A DNA stretch of 25,598 bases from an uncultured Collinsella sp. (GTDB lineage Bacteria; Actinomycetota; Coriobacteriia; Coriobacteriales; Coriobacteriaceae): assembly GCA_900762355.1 (NCBI GenBank), contig CAAFGE010000029.1:1-25598 (forward strand). The letters are read 5' to 3'. The notes below the pieces were generated by a model that did not search any database, was not told the origin of the DNA, and saw only the letters and a list, made by a program, of their open reading frames with translations. This document shows, piece by piece, positions 7,237 to 14,646 of this stretch; within the stretch, counting starts at the first letter, position 1; each line of letters starts with the position of its first letter. The translations under genes and the position numbers were made by a program.

Positions 7237-8370
7237 ATGTACATTTCCACACATCAGGCTCTGGTCGACTTTTGCCAGCGCGCCCGCGAGTTCGACGCGA
7301 TCGCCGTCGACACCGAGTTTTTGCGCGAGCGCACGTTTCATCCGCGCCTGTGCCTGGTCCAGATTGCCACCCCCGCCGAGAGTGTCGCGGTCGATCCTCT
7401 GGTGATCGACGACCTGTCGCCGCTTGCCGAGCTTATGGCTGACGAGGGCGTGGTCAAGGTGTTCCATGCTTGCTCTCAAGACATGGAGGTTATGCTCCAT
7501 ACCGTGGGCGCACTGCCGCGACCGATTTTTGACACGCAGGTTGCCGCCGCCTTTTTGGGCGAGCGCCAGCAGATCTCGTATGGTGCGCTCGTTCAGACGT
7601 TCTGCGGCGTATCACTTCCCAAGACCGAGTCGCTGACCGATTGGTCGCGCCGCCCGCTGAGCGATAAGCAGATCGAGTACGCGATCGATGACGTCAAGTA
7701 CTTGATCGTCGCCTATACCGAGATGATGAGCCGTCTGCGCGAGCTGGGCCGCGTGGACTGGGTGCTCGATGAGTTGCGCCCTCTGGCCGACGAGTCGCAC
7801 TACCGTGCCGATCGCCACGAGGCATTCCGCAAGGTCAAGCGCATCAATTCGTGTAGCCGCCATCAGCTGGGCATTGCGCGTGAGCTTGCCGCCTGGCGTG
7901 AAGACCGCGCTGAGCGCCGCAATATCCCGCGCAAGTGGGTTATGTCTGATGATACGCTGTTAGCCCTGGTTAAGCGCAATCCCGTGCGTGTTGAGGAGTT
8001 CCGCAGCATTCGCGGCACCGACCAGCTGGGGGAGCGCGACGTGGATGGCGCGTTGATGGCCATCAAGCGCGGCGCGAGTTGCCCGCACGACTGCCTGCCG
8101 CTTATGGTGCGCGGGCATCGCCAAATCTCTCCGGAGCTGGAGAGCGTGACGGATCTCATGTACGCGCTCATTCGCCTGGTTGCCGAGCGCTCGGGCGTGG
8201 CGACCTCGGTCATTGCCTCGCGCGATGACCTGGCCGACTACATTGAGCATCCTGAGCAAAGTCCCCTGCGCGAAGGCTGGCGTTTTGAGCTTGTGGGTTC
8301 GCGTCTGGACGATCTGCTCTCGGGCAACATGGGACTCACCGTGAAGGACGGCAAAATCGAGCTCCTGTAG
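7237..8370 (+). CDS. rnd: Ribonuclease D
   Basis: A 377-aa 3'-5' exoribonuclease that trims tRNA and other structured RNA ends; E. coli RNase D is about 375 aa. The DEDDy catalytic set is visible: Asp25 and Glu27 (DTEF), Asp82 (ACSQDMEV), and Tyr148 with Asp152 (YAIDD). A C-terminal HRDC-type helical region begins near 205 (SRHQLGIARELAAWREDRA). I chose the ATG at 7237 (MYISTHQAL). A GTG-type reading from 7201 adds 12 residues with no support. Neither start has a good Shine-Dalgarno sequence, so initiation may be weak or leaderless. The gene is followed by a small hairpin and a family-1 nested hairpin. Confidence 0.9.
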   Translation: MYISTHQALVDFCQRAREFDAIAVDTEFLRERTFHPRLCLVQIATPAESVAVDPLVIDDLSPLAELMADEGVVKVFHACSQDMEVMLHTVGALPRPIFDTQVAAAFLGERQQISYGALVQTFCGVSLPKTESLTDWSRRPLSDKQIEYAIDDVKYLIVAYTEMMSRLRELGRVDWVLDELRPLADESHYRADRHEAFRKVKRINSCSRHQLGIARELAAWREDRAERRNIPRKWVMSDDTLLALVKRNPVRVEEFRSIRGTDQLGERDVDGALMAIKRGASCPHDCLPLMVRGHRQISPELESVTDLMYALIRLVAERSGVATSVIASRDDLADYIEHPEQSPLREGWRFELVGSRLDDLLSGNMGLTVKDGKIELL

Positions 8371-8382
8371 GTATATAGTTAC

Positions 8383-8400
8383 GCGGTTTTACCAAACCGC
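8383..8400 (+). terminator. Small hairpin after rnd
   Basis: GCGGTTT-TACC-AAACCGC forms a perfect 7-bp stem 13 nt after the rnd stop. It has no U-tract behind it, so termination here is doubtful. Confidence 0.4.
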
Positions 8401-8418
8401 CTAACAGCTCGACGCTGC

Positions 8419-8516
8419 AAACGGCCGAGAGCGGCAATCTGACGTTCAATCGTCGCTCGCATACCAAAGTACGCGTCGCTTCTCTTTCACGTCACCTTGC
8501 TCGCTCTCGGCCGTTT
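8419..8516 (+). repeat. Nested-hairpin 3'-UTR element, family 1 (copy 2)
   Basis: A perfect 15-bp outer stem (AAACGGCCGAGAGCG at 8419-8433 with 8502-8516) continues with GCAA/TTGC, a 2x2 loop (TC/CC) and TGACGT/ACGTCA (8440-8445 with 8489-8494). It surrounds an inner hairpin whose reverse complement is GCGTAC-TTTG-GTATGC. The reverse-complemented core matches copy 1 at about 46 of 54 positions, while both outer stems and the 6-bp inner stem differ but still pair. It begins 49 nt after the rnd stop. Confidence 0.8.
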
Positions 8517-8542
8517 TCGCTGACATTGCCAAAACATCGATG

Positions 8543-8573
8543 TTGATTTGCTGGTCAGTCGAATGGGTAGAAT
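8543..8573 (+). promoter_or_regulatory. Possible promoter of the zinc protease gene
   Basis: TTGATT (8543-8548) and TAGAAT (8568-8573) are separated by 19 bp, longer than ideal, about 35 bp before the start codon. The position fits a promoter; the spacing lowers confidence. Confidence 0.35.
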
Positions 8574-8608
8574 GCCTCCAACGTGTAACTCGATTCGGAG
8601 GAATTCGC

Positions 8609-9313
8609 ATGCCCTATTACTATGGTTACGGCTTTGGCATCGACCCGCTGTACCTGCTGGTTGTCCTTGTTTGTACGGTGCTTGGTCTTGCGGCGCAGAG
8701 CTATATCAACTCGACGTACAAGACCTGGTCCAAGGTTCGCTCGGACGGCGACACGGGTGCTACGGTCGCTCGCCGCATGCTCGACGCCAACGGTTGCAAC
8801 GCCGTGGGTATCAAGGGCGTGGCTGGCGAGCTTACCGACCACTACAACCCGCAGGATAACAACCTGTATCTCTCGGACGCCAACCGTTCGGGCGGGTCGG
8901 TCGCAAGCGTTGCCGTCGCCTGCCACGAGGCGGGCCATGCCGCCCAGCGTCAAAGCGGCTACGCCATGATGAAGGTGCGCACCGCCCTGGTCCCAGTCGT
9001 CAACTTTACCCAGAACACCTGGACCATCGTGTTGCTCTTGGGCCTGTTTATGAACATTGCCGGGCTCACGACCCTCGCGTTGATCTTCTTCTCGTTTAGC
9101 GTGCTGTTCCAGCTCGTTACGTTGCCGGTCGAGATTGACGCTAGCCGACGTGCCGTGGCGTACATCGAGCAGTCGGGTATGAGTTCCAAGCAGGTCAACG
9201 GCGCCAAGAAGGTGCTGACGGCGGCCGCGCTTACCTATGTGGCCGCAGCGCTGACTTCGATCATTCAGCTGCTCTACCTTATGGCTCGCTACAACAGAAA
9301 CTCCAACCGATAA
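8609..9313 (+). CDS. YugP-type neutral zinc metalloprotease, membrane
   Basis: A 234-aa integral membrane metallopeptidase of the YugP family (Pfam Zn_peptidase_2). The HExxH zinc motif is HEAGH at 106-110 (ACHEAGHAAQ). The N-terminus (LYLLVVLVCTVLGLAAQ) is a membrane segment, and two more follow at about 130-175, with a final one near the C-terminus. The Tyr/Gly-rich start MPYYYGYGFG is common in the family. The start at 8609 is set by CGGAGG at ideal spacing; an upstream in-frame ATG at 8540 lacks one and would cover the likely promoter. The substrate is unknown for the family; a role in membrane protein quality control is plausible but unproven. Confidence 0.88.
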   Translation: MPYYYGYGFGIDPLYLLVVLVCTVLGLAAQSYINSTYKTWSKVRSDGDTGATVARRMLDANGCNAVGIKGVAGELTDHYNPQDNNLYLSDANRSGGSVASVAVACHEAGHAAQRQSGYAMMKVRTALVPVVNFTQNTWTIVLLLGLFMNIAGLTTLALIFFSFSVLFQLVTLPVEIDASRRAVAYIEQSGMSSKQVNGAKKVLTAAALTYVAAALTSIIQLLYLMARYNRNSNR

Positions 9314-9329
9314 CAAATTGGCTTGGCAG

Positions 9330-9359
9330 GCGCCGCGGAGATTTGTGTCCCCGCGGCGC
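9330..9359 (+). terminator. GC-rich hairpin after the zinc protease gene
   Basis: GCGCCGCGG and CCGCGGCGC form a perfect 9-bp stem with a 12-nt loop, 17 nt after the stop. There is no T-run, so it may pause transcription or protect the mRNA instead of ending it. Confidence 0.45.
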
Positions 9360-9428
9360 TGTACTATGTGTTGGACTTGAATTTGCGCAGGGCCGGAGCC
9401 CTTGTGCACGATGACGAAAGGAGGCTGC

Positions 9429-10880
9429 GTGGCAGGCTGGAATCTAACCGGCAATGCCGTTTCCGCCGAGTTCGACGGCTCGGACGATCAGGAGCGCAAG
9501 GAGCTCAGCGTGAGCCAGGCGGTGGAGATCGCCGCCGGTGCGCTCGATGCCATTCCGCAGCTGAGCGTCTTGGGCGAGGTCACGGGTTTTCGTGGCCCTA
9601 ACGCCCGAAGCGGCCACTGCTATTTCCAGATCAAGGACGATTCGGCCGCCGTTGACTGCATCATTTGGAAGGGTGCCTATCTCAAGCGCACGTTCGATCT
9701 GCGCGACGGCATGCAGGTGAGCTTTAAGGGCAGCTTCAATCTCTATAAGGCTACGGGCCGCATGAGCTTTGTCGCTCGCTCGTTTTCGCTGGCGGGGGAG
9801 GGTCTGCTGCGTCAACAAGTGGCGCAACTGGCCGAAAAGCTACGCCGCGAGGGCCTGATGGACGAAGCGCGCAAGCGCCGCATCCCGGTGTTCTGCTCCC
9901 GCGTGGCGGTCGTCACCTCGCTTTCGGGTGCCGTAATCGACGACGTCAAGCGCACATTGCGTCGTCGCAACCCGCTCGTCGAGCTCGTCTGCGTGGGTGC
10001 CAAGGTACAAGGCGAGGGTGCGCCGACAGAGCTCATTGAGGGCCTGCGCCGCGCCGCTTCCATTACGCCGGCGCCCGACTGCATCTTGCTGGTGCGCGGC
10101 GGCGGCTCCTTTGAGGACCTCATGACCTTTAATGACGAGGAGCTTGCCCGCGCGGTGGCGGCTTGTCCTGTGCCCGTGGTGACCGGCATTGGCCATGAGC
10201 CCGATACCTCGATTTGCGACATGGTGAGCGACCGTCGTGCCTCCACGCCCACGGCGGCGGCCGAATCGGTGGCGCCGGCTATGACGGAGTTGGCCGATGT
10301 GCTCGAGACACGTCATCAGCGTCTGGGTGCAGCGATGGCATCGATGATTGGGTCGAATCAGGTTGATTTGGAGATGCTCGATCAGCGCGGTCGCCGCGCC
10401 TGGGATACCTATACGGCCCGTCTGGGCGATGCACTCGATGCCGCCGCATGCCGCCCGTGCCTCAACGACCCCACATTTATGGTCGAGCGTCGTGAGTCAG
10501 AGCTTGCGTTGACTGCCGATCGCCTGTCGGGCGCCATAATACGCTCGGTCGGGACATTCCGCTCCAACTTTGAGCGTCTGCCCGAGCGTCTGGTTGCAAG
10601 CACCTCGGGACTCGATGGCAAGCGCCATGCGCTCACGCTTGCGAGTTCCCGTCTGGAGCATCAGGGGCGCACGATGCTCAGTAAGCCCGCGTCCGACCTG
10701 GGCCGTGCGGCAGCCTCGCTCGATGCCCTGTCGCCACTCAAGGTGCTTGCCCGTGGCTATTCCATCGCGTACAGCGATGATGGGGTGGCTACGAGCGCCA
10801 AGACCTTTAAGCCCGGCGACGCCATCCGCGTGCGCATGGCAGACGGCAACGTGGCGGCAACGGTCGATACGGTCGAGTAG
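9429..10880 (+). CDS. xseA: Exodeoxyribonuclease VII large subunit
   Basis: The 483-aa catalytic subunit of ExoVII, which degrades single-stranded DNA from both ends and acts in repair and recombination. The N-terminal OB fold (about 25-125) contains LSVLGEVTGFRGP and HCYFQIKDD. The catalytic region has RGGGSFEDLMTFNDEEL and TGIGHEPDTSICDMVSDRRA, both hallmarks of XseA. Long coiled-coil helices follow, and the end contains SPLKVLARGYSIAY. The start is GTG at 9429, placed right behind AAAGGAGG; an ATG at 9402 in frame would encode that ribosome site itself. The small subunit follows after 42 bp, so the two form an operon. Confidence 0.94.
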   Translation: MAGWNLTGNAVSAEFDGSDDQERKELSVSQAVEIAAGALDAIPQLSVLGEVTGFRGPNARSGHCYFQIKDDSAAVDCIIWKGAYLKRTFDLRDGMQVSFKGSFNLYKATGRMSFVARSFSLAGEGLLRQQVAQLAEKLRREGLMDEARKRRIPVFCSRVAVVTSLSGAVIDDVKRTLRRRNPLVELVCVGAKVQGEGAPTELIEGLRRAASITPAPDCILLVRGGGSFEDLMTFNDEELARAVAACPVPVVTGIGHEPDTSICDMVSDRRASTPTAAAESVAPAMTELADVLETRHQRLGAAMASMIGSNQVDLEMLDQRGRRAWDTYTARLGDALDAAACRPCLNDPTFMVERRESELALTADRLSGAIIRSVGTFRSNFERLPERLVASTSGLDGKRHALTLASSRLEHQGRTMLSKPASDLGRAAASLDALSPLKVLARGYSIAYSDDGVATSAKTFKPGDAIRVRMADGNVAATVDTVE

Positions 10881-10922
10881 ACCGCGTTTCATAGCGATAA
10901 ACCTTTAGGAAAGGAAACAGAT

Positions 10923-11189
10923 ATGGCAGAGAAGACCCCGGTCGAGCAGCTTACGTACAAGCAGGCCTCGCAGGAGCTGGAGCTCATCATCCGCAGCTTG
11001 GAGTCGGGCGATATGGAGCTCGAGGAGTCGCTCGAGAGCTATACCCGCGGCGTCGAGCTCCTCAAGAGCCTGCGCACCCGCCTGTCCGATGCCGAGCAGA
11101 AGGTCTCGGTGCTCCTTAAGGACGTCGACGGCAACGACATGCTCGCCGACGGCGAGGCCGCCAACACGGACGACAACCTTTCGTTCTAA
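10923..11189 (+). CDS. xseB: Exodeoxyribonuclease VII small subunit
   Basis: An 88-aa, acidic, helical protein with the XseB pattern: LTYKQASQELELIIRSLESG, then LEESLESYTRGVELLKSLRT and a DAEQKV segment. Several copies assemble on the long helices of XseA. The length is a little above the usual 70-80 aa because of an acidic C-terminal tail (NTDDNLSF). The ribosome site is AGGAAAGG. It is co-transcribed with xseA. Confidence 0.93.
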   Translation: MAEKTPVEQLTYKQASQELELIIRSLESGDMELEESLESYTRGVELLKSLRTRLSDAEQKVSVLLKDVDGNDMLADGEAANTDDNLSF

Positions 11190-11196
11190 CCATCCC

Positions 11197-11219
11197 GACC
11201 AAATATAATTACCTTGGTC
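11197..11219 (+). promoter_or_regulatory. Promoter of the HIT gene inside a palindrome
   Basis: A perfect TATAAT (11204-11209) lies between GACCAA (11197-11202) and TTGGTC (11214-11219), which are reverse complements. The -35 region is weak (TTCGTT-like). The palindrome would cover the start site and could be an operator. Confidence 0.5.
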
Positions 11220-11238
11220 TGTGAGAAAGGAACCAACC

Positions 11239-11574
11239 ATGTGTGATTGCATCTTCTGCAAAATTGCCAACCACGAGATCCCCTCGACCGTTGTCTATGA
11301 GGACGACCAGGTCATCGCCTTCGACGACCTCAACCCCCAGGCGCCGGTCCACTCGCTCGTGATCCCAAAGAAGCACTACAGCGACATCGCCGACAACGTG
11401 CCGGCAGAGACCATGGGCGCCATGGCTCACGCCATCCAGGAGGTCGCTAAGGCCAAGGGCCTGGAGGACGGTTTCCGCGTCATCTCCAACAAGGGCGTCA
11501 ACGCCGGCCAGACCGTCATGCACTTCCACATGCACGTCCTCGGCGGCAAGAACCTGGGCGAGAACCTCATCTGA
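11239..11574 (+). CDS. HIT-family (Hint-type) nucleotide hydrolase
   Basis: A 111-aa histidine-triad protein that hydrolyses nucleoside phosphoramidates or similar AMP conjugates. The triad HFHMHVLGG is at 95-103. The N-terminus CDCIFCKI (Cys4, Cys7) carries the zinc cysteines of the Hint branch. ...FDDLNPQAPVHSLVIPKKH is the standard family strand-turn. The start at 11239 follows AAAGGA, and an upstream in-frame GTG at 11221 has no support. It has its own -10 element just after xseB, so it may be transcribed separately. The physiological substrate is not known from sequence. Confidence 0.93.
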   Translation: MCDCIFCKIANHEIPSTVVYEDDQVIAFDDLNPQAPVHSLVIPKKHYSDIADNVPAETMGAMAHAIQEVAKAKGLEDGFRVISNKGVNAGQTVMHFHMHVLGGKNLGENLI

Positions 11575-11634
11575 GGACGCTTCTTCCGTGCAATGAAACG
11601 GAGGCTCTTGCATCGATAACTTATATATCAACGC

Positions 11635-11668
11635 AATAAACCCGAGCGCGAGGGCGTTTGGGTTTATT
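11635..11668 (+). terminator. Terminator of the HIT gene
   Basis: AATAAACCC pairs with GGGTTTATT (9 bp), with a few further pairs inside and ATTGAAG after it. It sits between the HIT gene and the first acetate kinase gene and separates the two transcripts. Confidence 0.6.
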
Positions 11669-11721
11669 ATTGAAGCGTATGTAACCTGGCGGCGCCACAC
11701 CGCCTGTTAGTAGGGAGACAC

Positions 11722-12900
11722 ATGAACGTTCTGGTCGTCAACGCGGGATCTTCGACTCTTAAGTATCAGGTCATCGACACCAAGTCCCACAAGGTGTCCG
11801 CAAAGGGCTCCTGCGAGCGCGTCTGCTTTACCGGCGGTACCTTCACCCACGCTGCCAACGGTTCCAAGAAGGTGACCGAGAACATCGAGTTCCCCGACCA
11901 CAAGGTCGCCATCGAAGTCGTCCTGAAGGACCTCGAGGCCAACGGCGTTAAGATCGAGGGCATTGGCCACCGTATCGTCCAGGGCGGTTGGTACTTTGGC
12001 GATTCCTCCCTCGTCGACGAGGACGTTCTCGCCAAGATCCGTGAGGTCGCCCCGCTGGCGCCGCTGCACAACAACCCCGAGGCCAACGTTATCGAGTTCT
12101 GCCTGGAGCAGTATCCCGACCTGCCCAACGTTACGGTCTACGACACCGCTTTCCACTTCAACATGCCCGAGGTCGCCAAGACCTACGCCCTTCCCAAGGA
12201 TGTTTGCGACAAGCTGCACATCCGTAAGTACGGCGCCCACGGCACCAGCTATCGTTACATCTCCAAGAAGGTCGCCGAGATGACCAACGGCGAGGCCCGC
12301 AAGGTCGTCGTGTGCCACATCGGCTCCGGTGCCTCCCTGTGCGCCATCGAGGACGGCAAGTGCATGGATACCACCATGGGCCTCACCCCGCTCGACGGTG
12401 TCATGATGGGCACCCGCTGCGGCTCCATCGACCCGGCTACCGTGTGCTACCTGCAGCGCGAGGGTGGCTACACCTTCGACGAGGTCGACGAGATGATGAA
12501 CAAGAAGTCCGGCCTTTTGGCTGTGACCGGCGGCAAGACCAACGACTGCCGCAACGTCGAGGAGCTCGCCGCTGCTGGCGACCCCGAGGCTCAGCTCGCC
12601 TTCGATATGTTTGTCTACAAGATTGCCGCCAAGGCTGCCGAGATGGCCACTTCCATGTGCGGCATGGATACCCTGGTCTTTACCGCTGGCATCGGCGAGC
12701 ACGCTCCGGCCGTCCGCGCCGGCGTGGCCGACCGTCTGGCCTTTATGGGCGTCAAGATGGATCATGCCCGCAACGCCCTGCGTGGTGACGGCGCTTGGTG
12801 CCTGTCTGCCAAGGATTCCAAGGTCAAGATCTTCGTCATCCCCACGGACGAGGAGTTCATGATCGCTTCTGACGTCGAGCGCATCGTCAACGGCAAATAA
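11722..12900 (+). CDS. ackA: Acetate kinase, first copy (variant active site)
   Basis: A 392-aa acetate kinase of the ASKHA fold, interconverting acetyl phosphate plus ADP and acetate plus ATP. It has NAGSSTLKYQ (7-16), GHRIVQGG (82-89, with the substrate Arg84), VYDTAFH (Asp141) and FTAGIGEH near the C-terminus. Two positions differ from the common pattern and from the next gene: Thr12 where Ser is usual, and Tyr177 in HGTSYRY where most acetate kinases, and the neighbour, have HGTSHRY. GIGEH replaces GIGEN. These may shift substrate or rate. The ribosome site is GGGAG. It is followed by a hairpin and its near-twin gene. Propionate kinase activity is possible. Confidence 0.93.
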   Translation: MNVLVVNAGSSTLKYQVIDTKSHKVSAKGSCERVCFTGGTFTHAANGSKKVTENIEFPDHKVAIEVVLKDLEANGVKIEGIGHRIVQGGWYFGDSSLVDEDVLAKIREVAPLAPLHNNPEANVIEFCLEQYPDLPNVTVYDTAFHFNMPEVAKTYALPKDVCDKLHIRKYGAHGTSYRYISKKVAEMTNGEARKVVVCHIGSGASLCAIEDGKCMDTTMGLTPLDGVMMGTRCGSIDPATVCYLQREGGYTFDEVDEMMNKKSGLLAVTGGKTNDCRNVEELAAAGDPEAQLAFDMFVYKIAAKAAEMATSMCGMDTLVFTAGIGEHAPAVRAGVADRLAFMGVKMDHARNALRGDGAWCLSAKDSKVKIFVIPTDEEFMIASDVERIVNGK

Positions 12901-12906
12901 TTGCAA

Positions 12907-12946
12907 GAGGGGGGCTGGGCGACCGAGTGCCGTTCAGCCCCTCCTT
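12907..12946 (+). terminator. Hairpin after the first acetate kinase gene
   Basis: GGGGGGCTG pairs with CAGCCCCTCC over about 9 bp with one G-T and a 17-nt loop, then TTTG. It is a moderate terminator that would make the second copy depend on its own promoter. Confidence 0.55.
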
Positions 12947-12977
12947 TGCGCTCGCTGGGCGATATTCTGATAGCTAT

Positions 12978-12994
12978 TTATCAAGATATGATAA
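12978..12994 (+). promoter_or_regulatory. Palindromic operator-like site before the second ackA
   Basis: TTATCA-AGATA-TGATAA is a perfect 6-bp dyad in an AT-rich patch (12961-13008), about 65 bp before the start codon. It is a likely regulator site or promoter region; I cannot name the regulator. Confidence 0.45.
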
Positions 12995-13060
12995 CTTCTT
13001 ATTAAAATGCGGCCGCCTTAAGGGGTCTGCGTCGACCGTATTGCACTACAAAGGAGTCTC

Positions 13061-14239
13061 ATGAACGTACTTGTTGTCAACGCCGGCAGCTCAAGCCTTA
13101 AATATCAGCTTTTGGATACCGATACCCGCGAGGTTTTCGCCAAGGGCAACTGCGAGCGTATCGGATCGGACATGGGCATCTTCGGCCACTCCGAGAACGG
13201 TGGCGCCAAGCAGACCGAGGAGGTTCCTTTCCCCGATCATCGCTCTGCTATCGCTCGTGTGCTCGAGGAGCTCGAGAAGACCGACTTTACGATTGATGGC
13301 ATTGGGCATCGCATCGTTCAGGGCGGCTGGCACTTCGATGATTCCGCGGTCGTCGACGACGAGGTCATGGCCAAGATCCTTGAGGTGGCACCGCTTGCTC
13401 CGCTGCACAACTACGGCGAGGCCGCAGCAATCGAGTATTGCCGCGAGAAGTATCCTGAGCTGCCCAACGTCGCCGTTTTCGACACCTCGTTCCACATGAC
13501 CATGCCCGAGGTCGCCTACACCTACGCCCTGCCCAAGGACGTGTGCGACAAGTACCACGTGCGCAAGTACGGCGCCCACGGTACGAGCCACCGTTACGAG
13601 TGGATGATGGCCAAGGAGATCCTTGGCTCGCGTTGCCACCGCCTGCTCTCGTGCCATTTGGGCAACGGCGCCTCGCTCGCTGCCATCGAGGACGGCGTGT
13701 GCCGCGACACCACGATGGGGCTCACGCCGCTTGACGGCCTGATGATGGGAACCCGCTGCGGCTCCATCGACCCGGCTACCGTGTGCTACCTGCAGCGTGA
13801 GGGCGGCTACAGCTACCAGGAAGTCGACGACATGATGAACAAGCAGTCTGGTCTGCTTGCTATCTCGGGTATCTCCAACGACGCCCGCGACATCCGCACG
13901 CGCGCCTCCGGGGGCGACGAGCGCTGCCTGCTCGCCTTCGATATGTTCGCCTACAAGGCCATGCAGCAGGCCGGCTCCATGATCGCTTCCATGGCGGGCG
14001 TGGACACCATCACCTTTACCGCCGGCATCGGCGAGAACGACTGGTCGATCCGCAAGGCCTTCTGCGACTGCTTTGAGTGGCTGGGCGTGCGCATCGACAA
14101 CAACAGGAACCGCGAGGCCGTAGGCAACGGTCCGCAGGTCATCAGTGCCGCCGGTTCCGCCGTCACGGTCATGGTCATCCCCACCGACGAGGAATACATG
14201 ATCGCCCACGACGTCGAGCGTCTGACCAAGAACAACTAA
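13061..14239 (+). CDS. ackA: Acetate kinase, second copy
   Basis: A 392-aa paralogue of the preceding gene with the canonical residues: NAGSSSLKYQ (Ser12), GHRIVQGG (Arg84), VFDTSFH (Asp141), HGTSHRY (His173 and His177) and FTAGIGEN. It should be the fully standard enzyme making ATP from acetyl phosphate. It starts behind AAAGGAG, has its own AT-rich upstream region with a dyad, and ends in a good terminator. It shares a 47-nt stretch that is identical at DNA level with the first copy (12412-12458 and 13751-13797), including third codon positions. It faces pta across a 550-bp gap, so the Pta-Ack pathway is clustered but not one operon. Confidence 0.95.
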   Translation: MNVLVVNAGSSSLKYQLLDTDTREVFAKGNCERIGSDMGIFGHSENGGAKQTEEVPFPDHRSAIARVLEELEKTDFTIDGIGHRIVQGGWHFDDSAVVDDEVMAKILEVAPLAPLHNYGEAAAIEYCREKYPELPNVAVFDTSFHMTMPEVAYTYALPKDVCDKYHVRKYGAHGTSHRYEWMMAKEILGSRCHRLLSCHLGNGASLAAIEDGVCRDTTMGLTPLDGLMMGTRCGSIDPATVCYLQREGGYSYQEVDDMMNKQSGLLAISGISNDARDIRTRASGGDERCLLAFDMFAYKAMQQAGSMIASMAGVDTITFTAGIGENDWSIRKAFCDCFEWLGVRIDNNRNREAVGNGPQVISAAGSAVTVMVIPTDEEYMIAHDVERLTKNN

Positions 14240-14261
14240 CGCACCCGTTTGCATGTAAACG

Positions 14262-14297
14262 AAAGGCCTCCCGAGCAACAGCTCCGGAGGCCTTTTT
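14262..14297 (+). terminator. Terminator of the second acetate kinase gene
   Basis: AAAGGCCTCC pairs with GGAGGCCTTT (10 bp), with loop and TTTTT, 23 nt after the stop. Confidence 0.9.
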
Positions 14298-14314
14298 ACT
14301 AGCAGGCGGACGGC

Positions 14315-14484
14315 GGAAACTCCATCCCATTTCGAGCGCAAATTCTGGGATACGCTTTCCAGTTGAGGCATGTTACGGAAAGTGTGACCCACAATAAAGC
14401 ATAATTCTGTCCCACGGTTTCCCAAACAGGCCCCAAGCGGAAGCTGCATCCCACAATCCGCCTCCAAACCGGGACACACTTTCC
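14315..14484. repeat. Array of six inverted GGAAA-n5-TCCCA half-sites
   Basis: There are three units of exactly 46 bp (14315-14360, 14377-14422, 14439-14484), each opening with GGAA and closing with TTTCC, separated by 16-bp spacers and giving a 62-bp period. Reading each end inward gives six related 15-20 bp sites, e.g. GGAAAGTGTGTCCCGG, GGAAAGCGTATCCCAG and GGAAACTCCATCCCAT. Units share about 50-60% identity, concentrated at the ends and in CCCACAAT/AATTCTG. Confidence 0.65.
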
Positions 14485-14646
14485 GGCGGGCTAGACATTA
14501 GACCGCAGCCAACATTTCGGTCCCAAAGTGACCATATCTGCATCGTTTGACCCTCCAGCAACGGCGCCCGATCATTCAGACCTTCAGCTCCAGCTCGCAG
14601 CCAAGCCGCCGTCCACCCCAGATACCCTGATTGCTGCGTGGCAGTA

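Noticed and set aside
11707..12906. 399-codon minus-strand frame opposite the first acetate kinase gene
   Set aside because: A codon-bias shadow. Low-complexity Gly/Val/Asp/Leu-rich product, no ribosome site.
14315..14484. CRISPR-like periodic array
   Set aside because: The repeated parts are the ends of inverted units with degenerate sequence, spacers are only 16 bp, and there are no near-identical direct repeats or cas genes.
14373..14561. 62-codon minus-strand frame in the ackA-pta gap
   Set aside because: It overlaps two repeat units and has no ribosome site; its Trp/Gly-rich content comes from the repeats.
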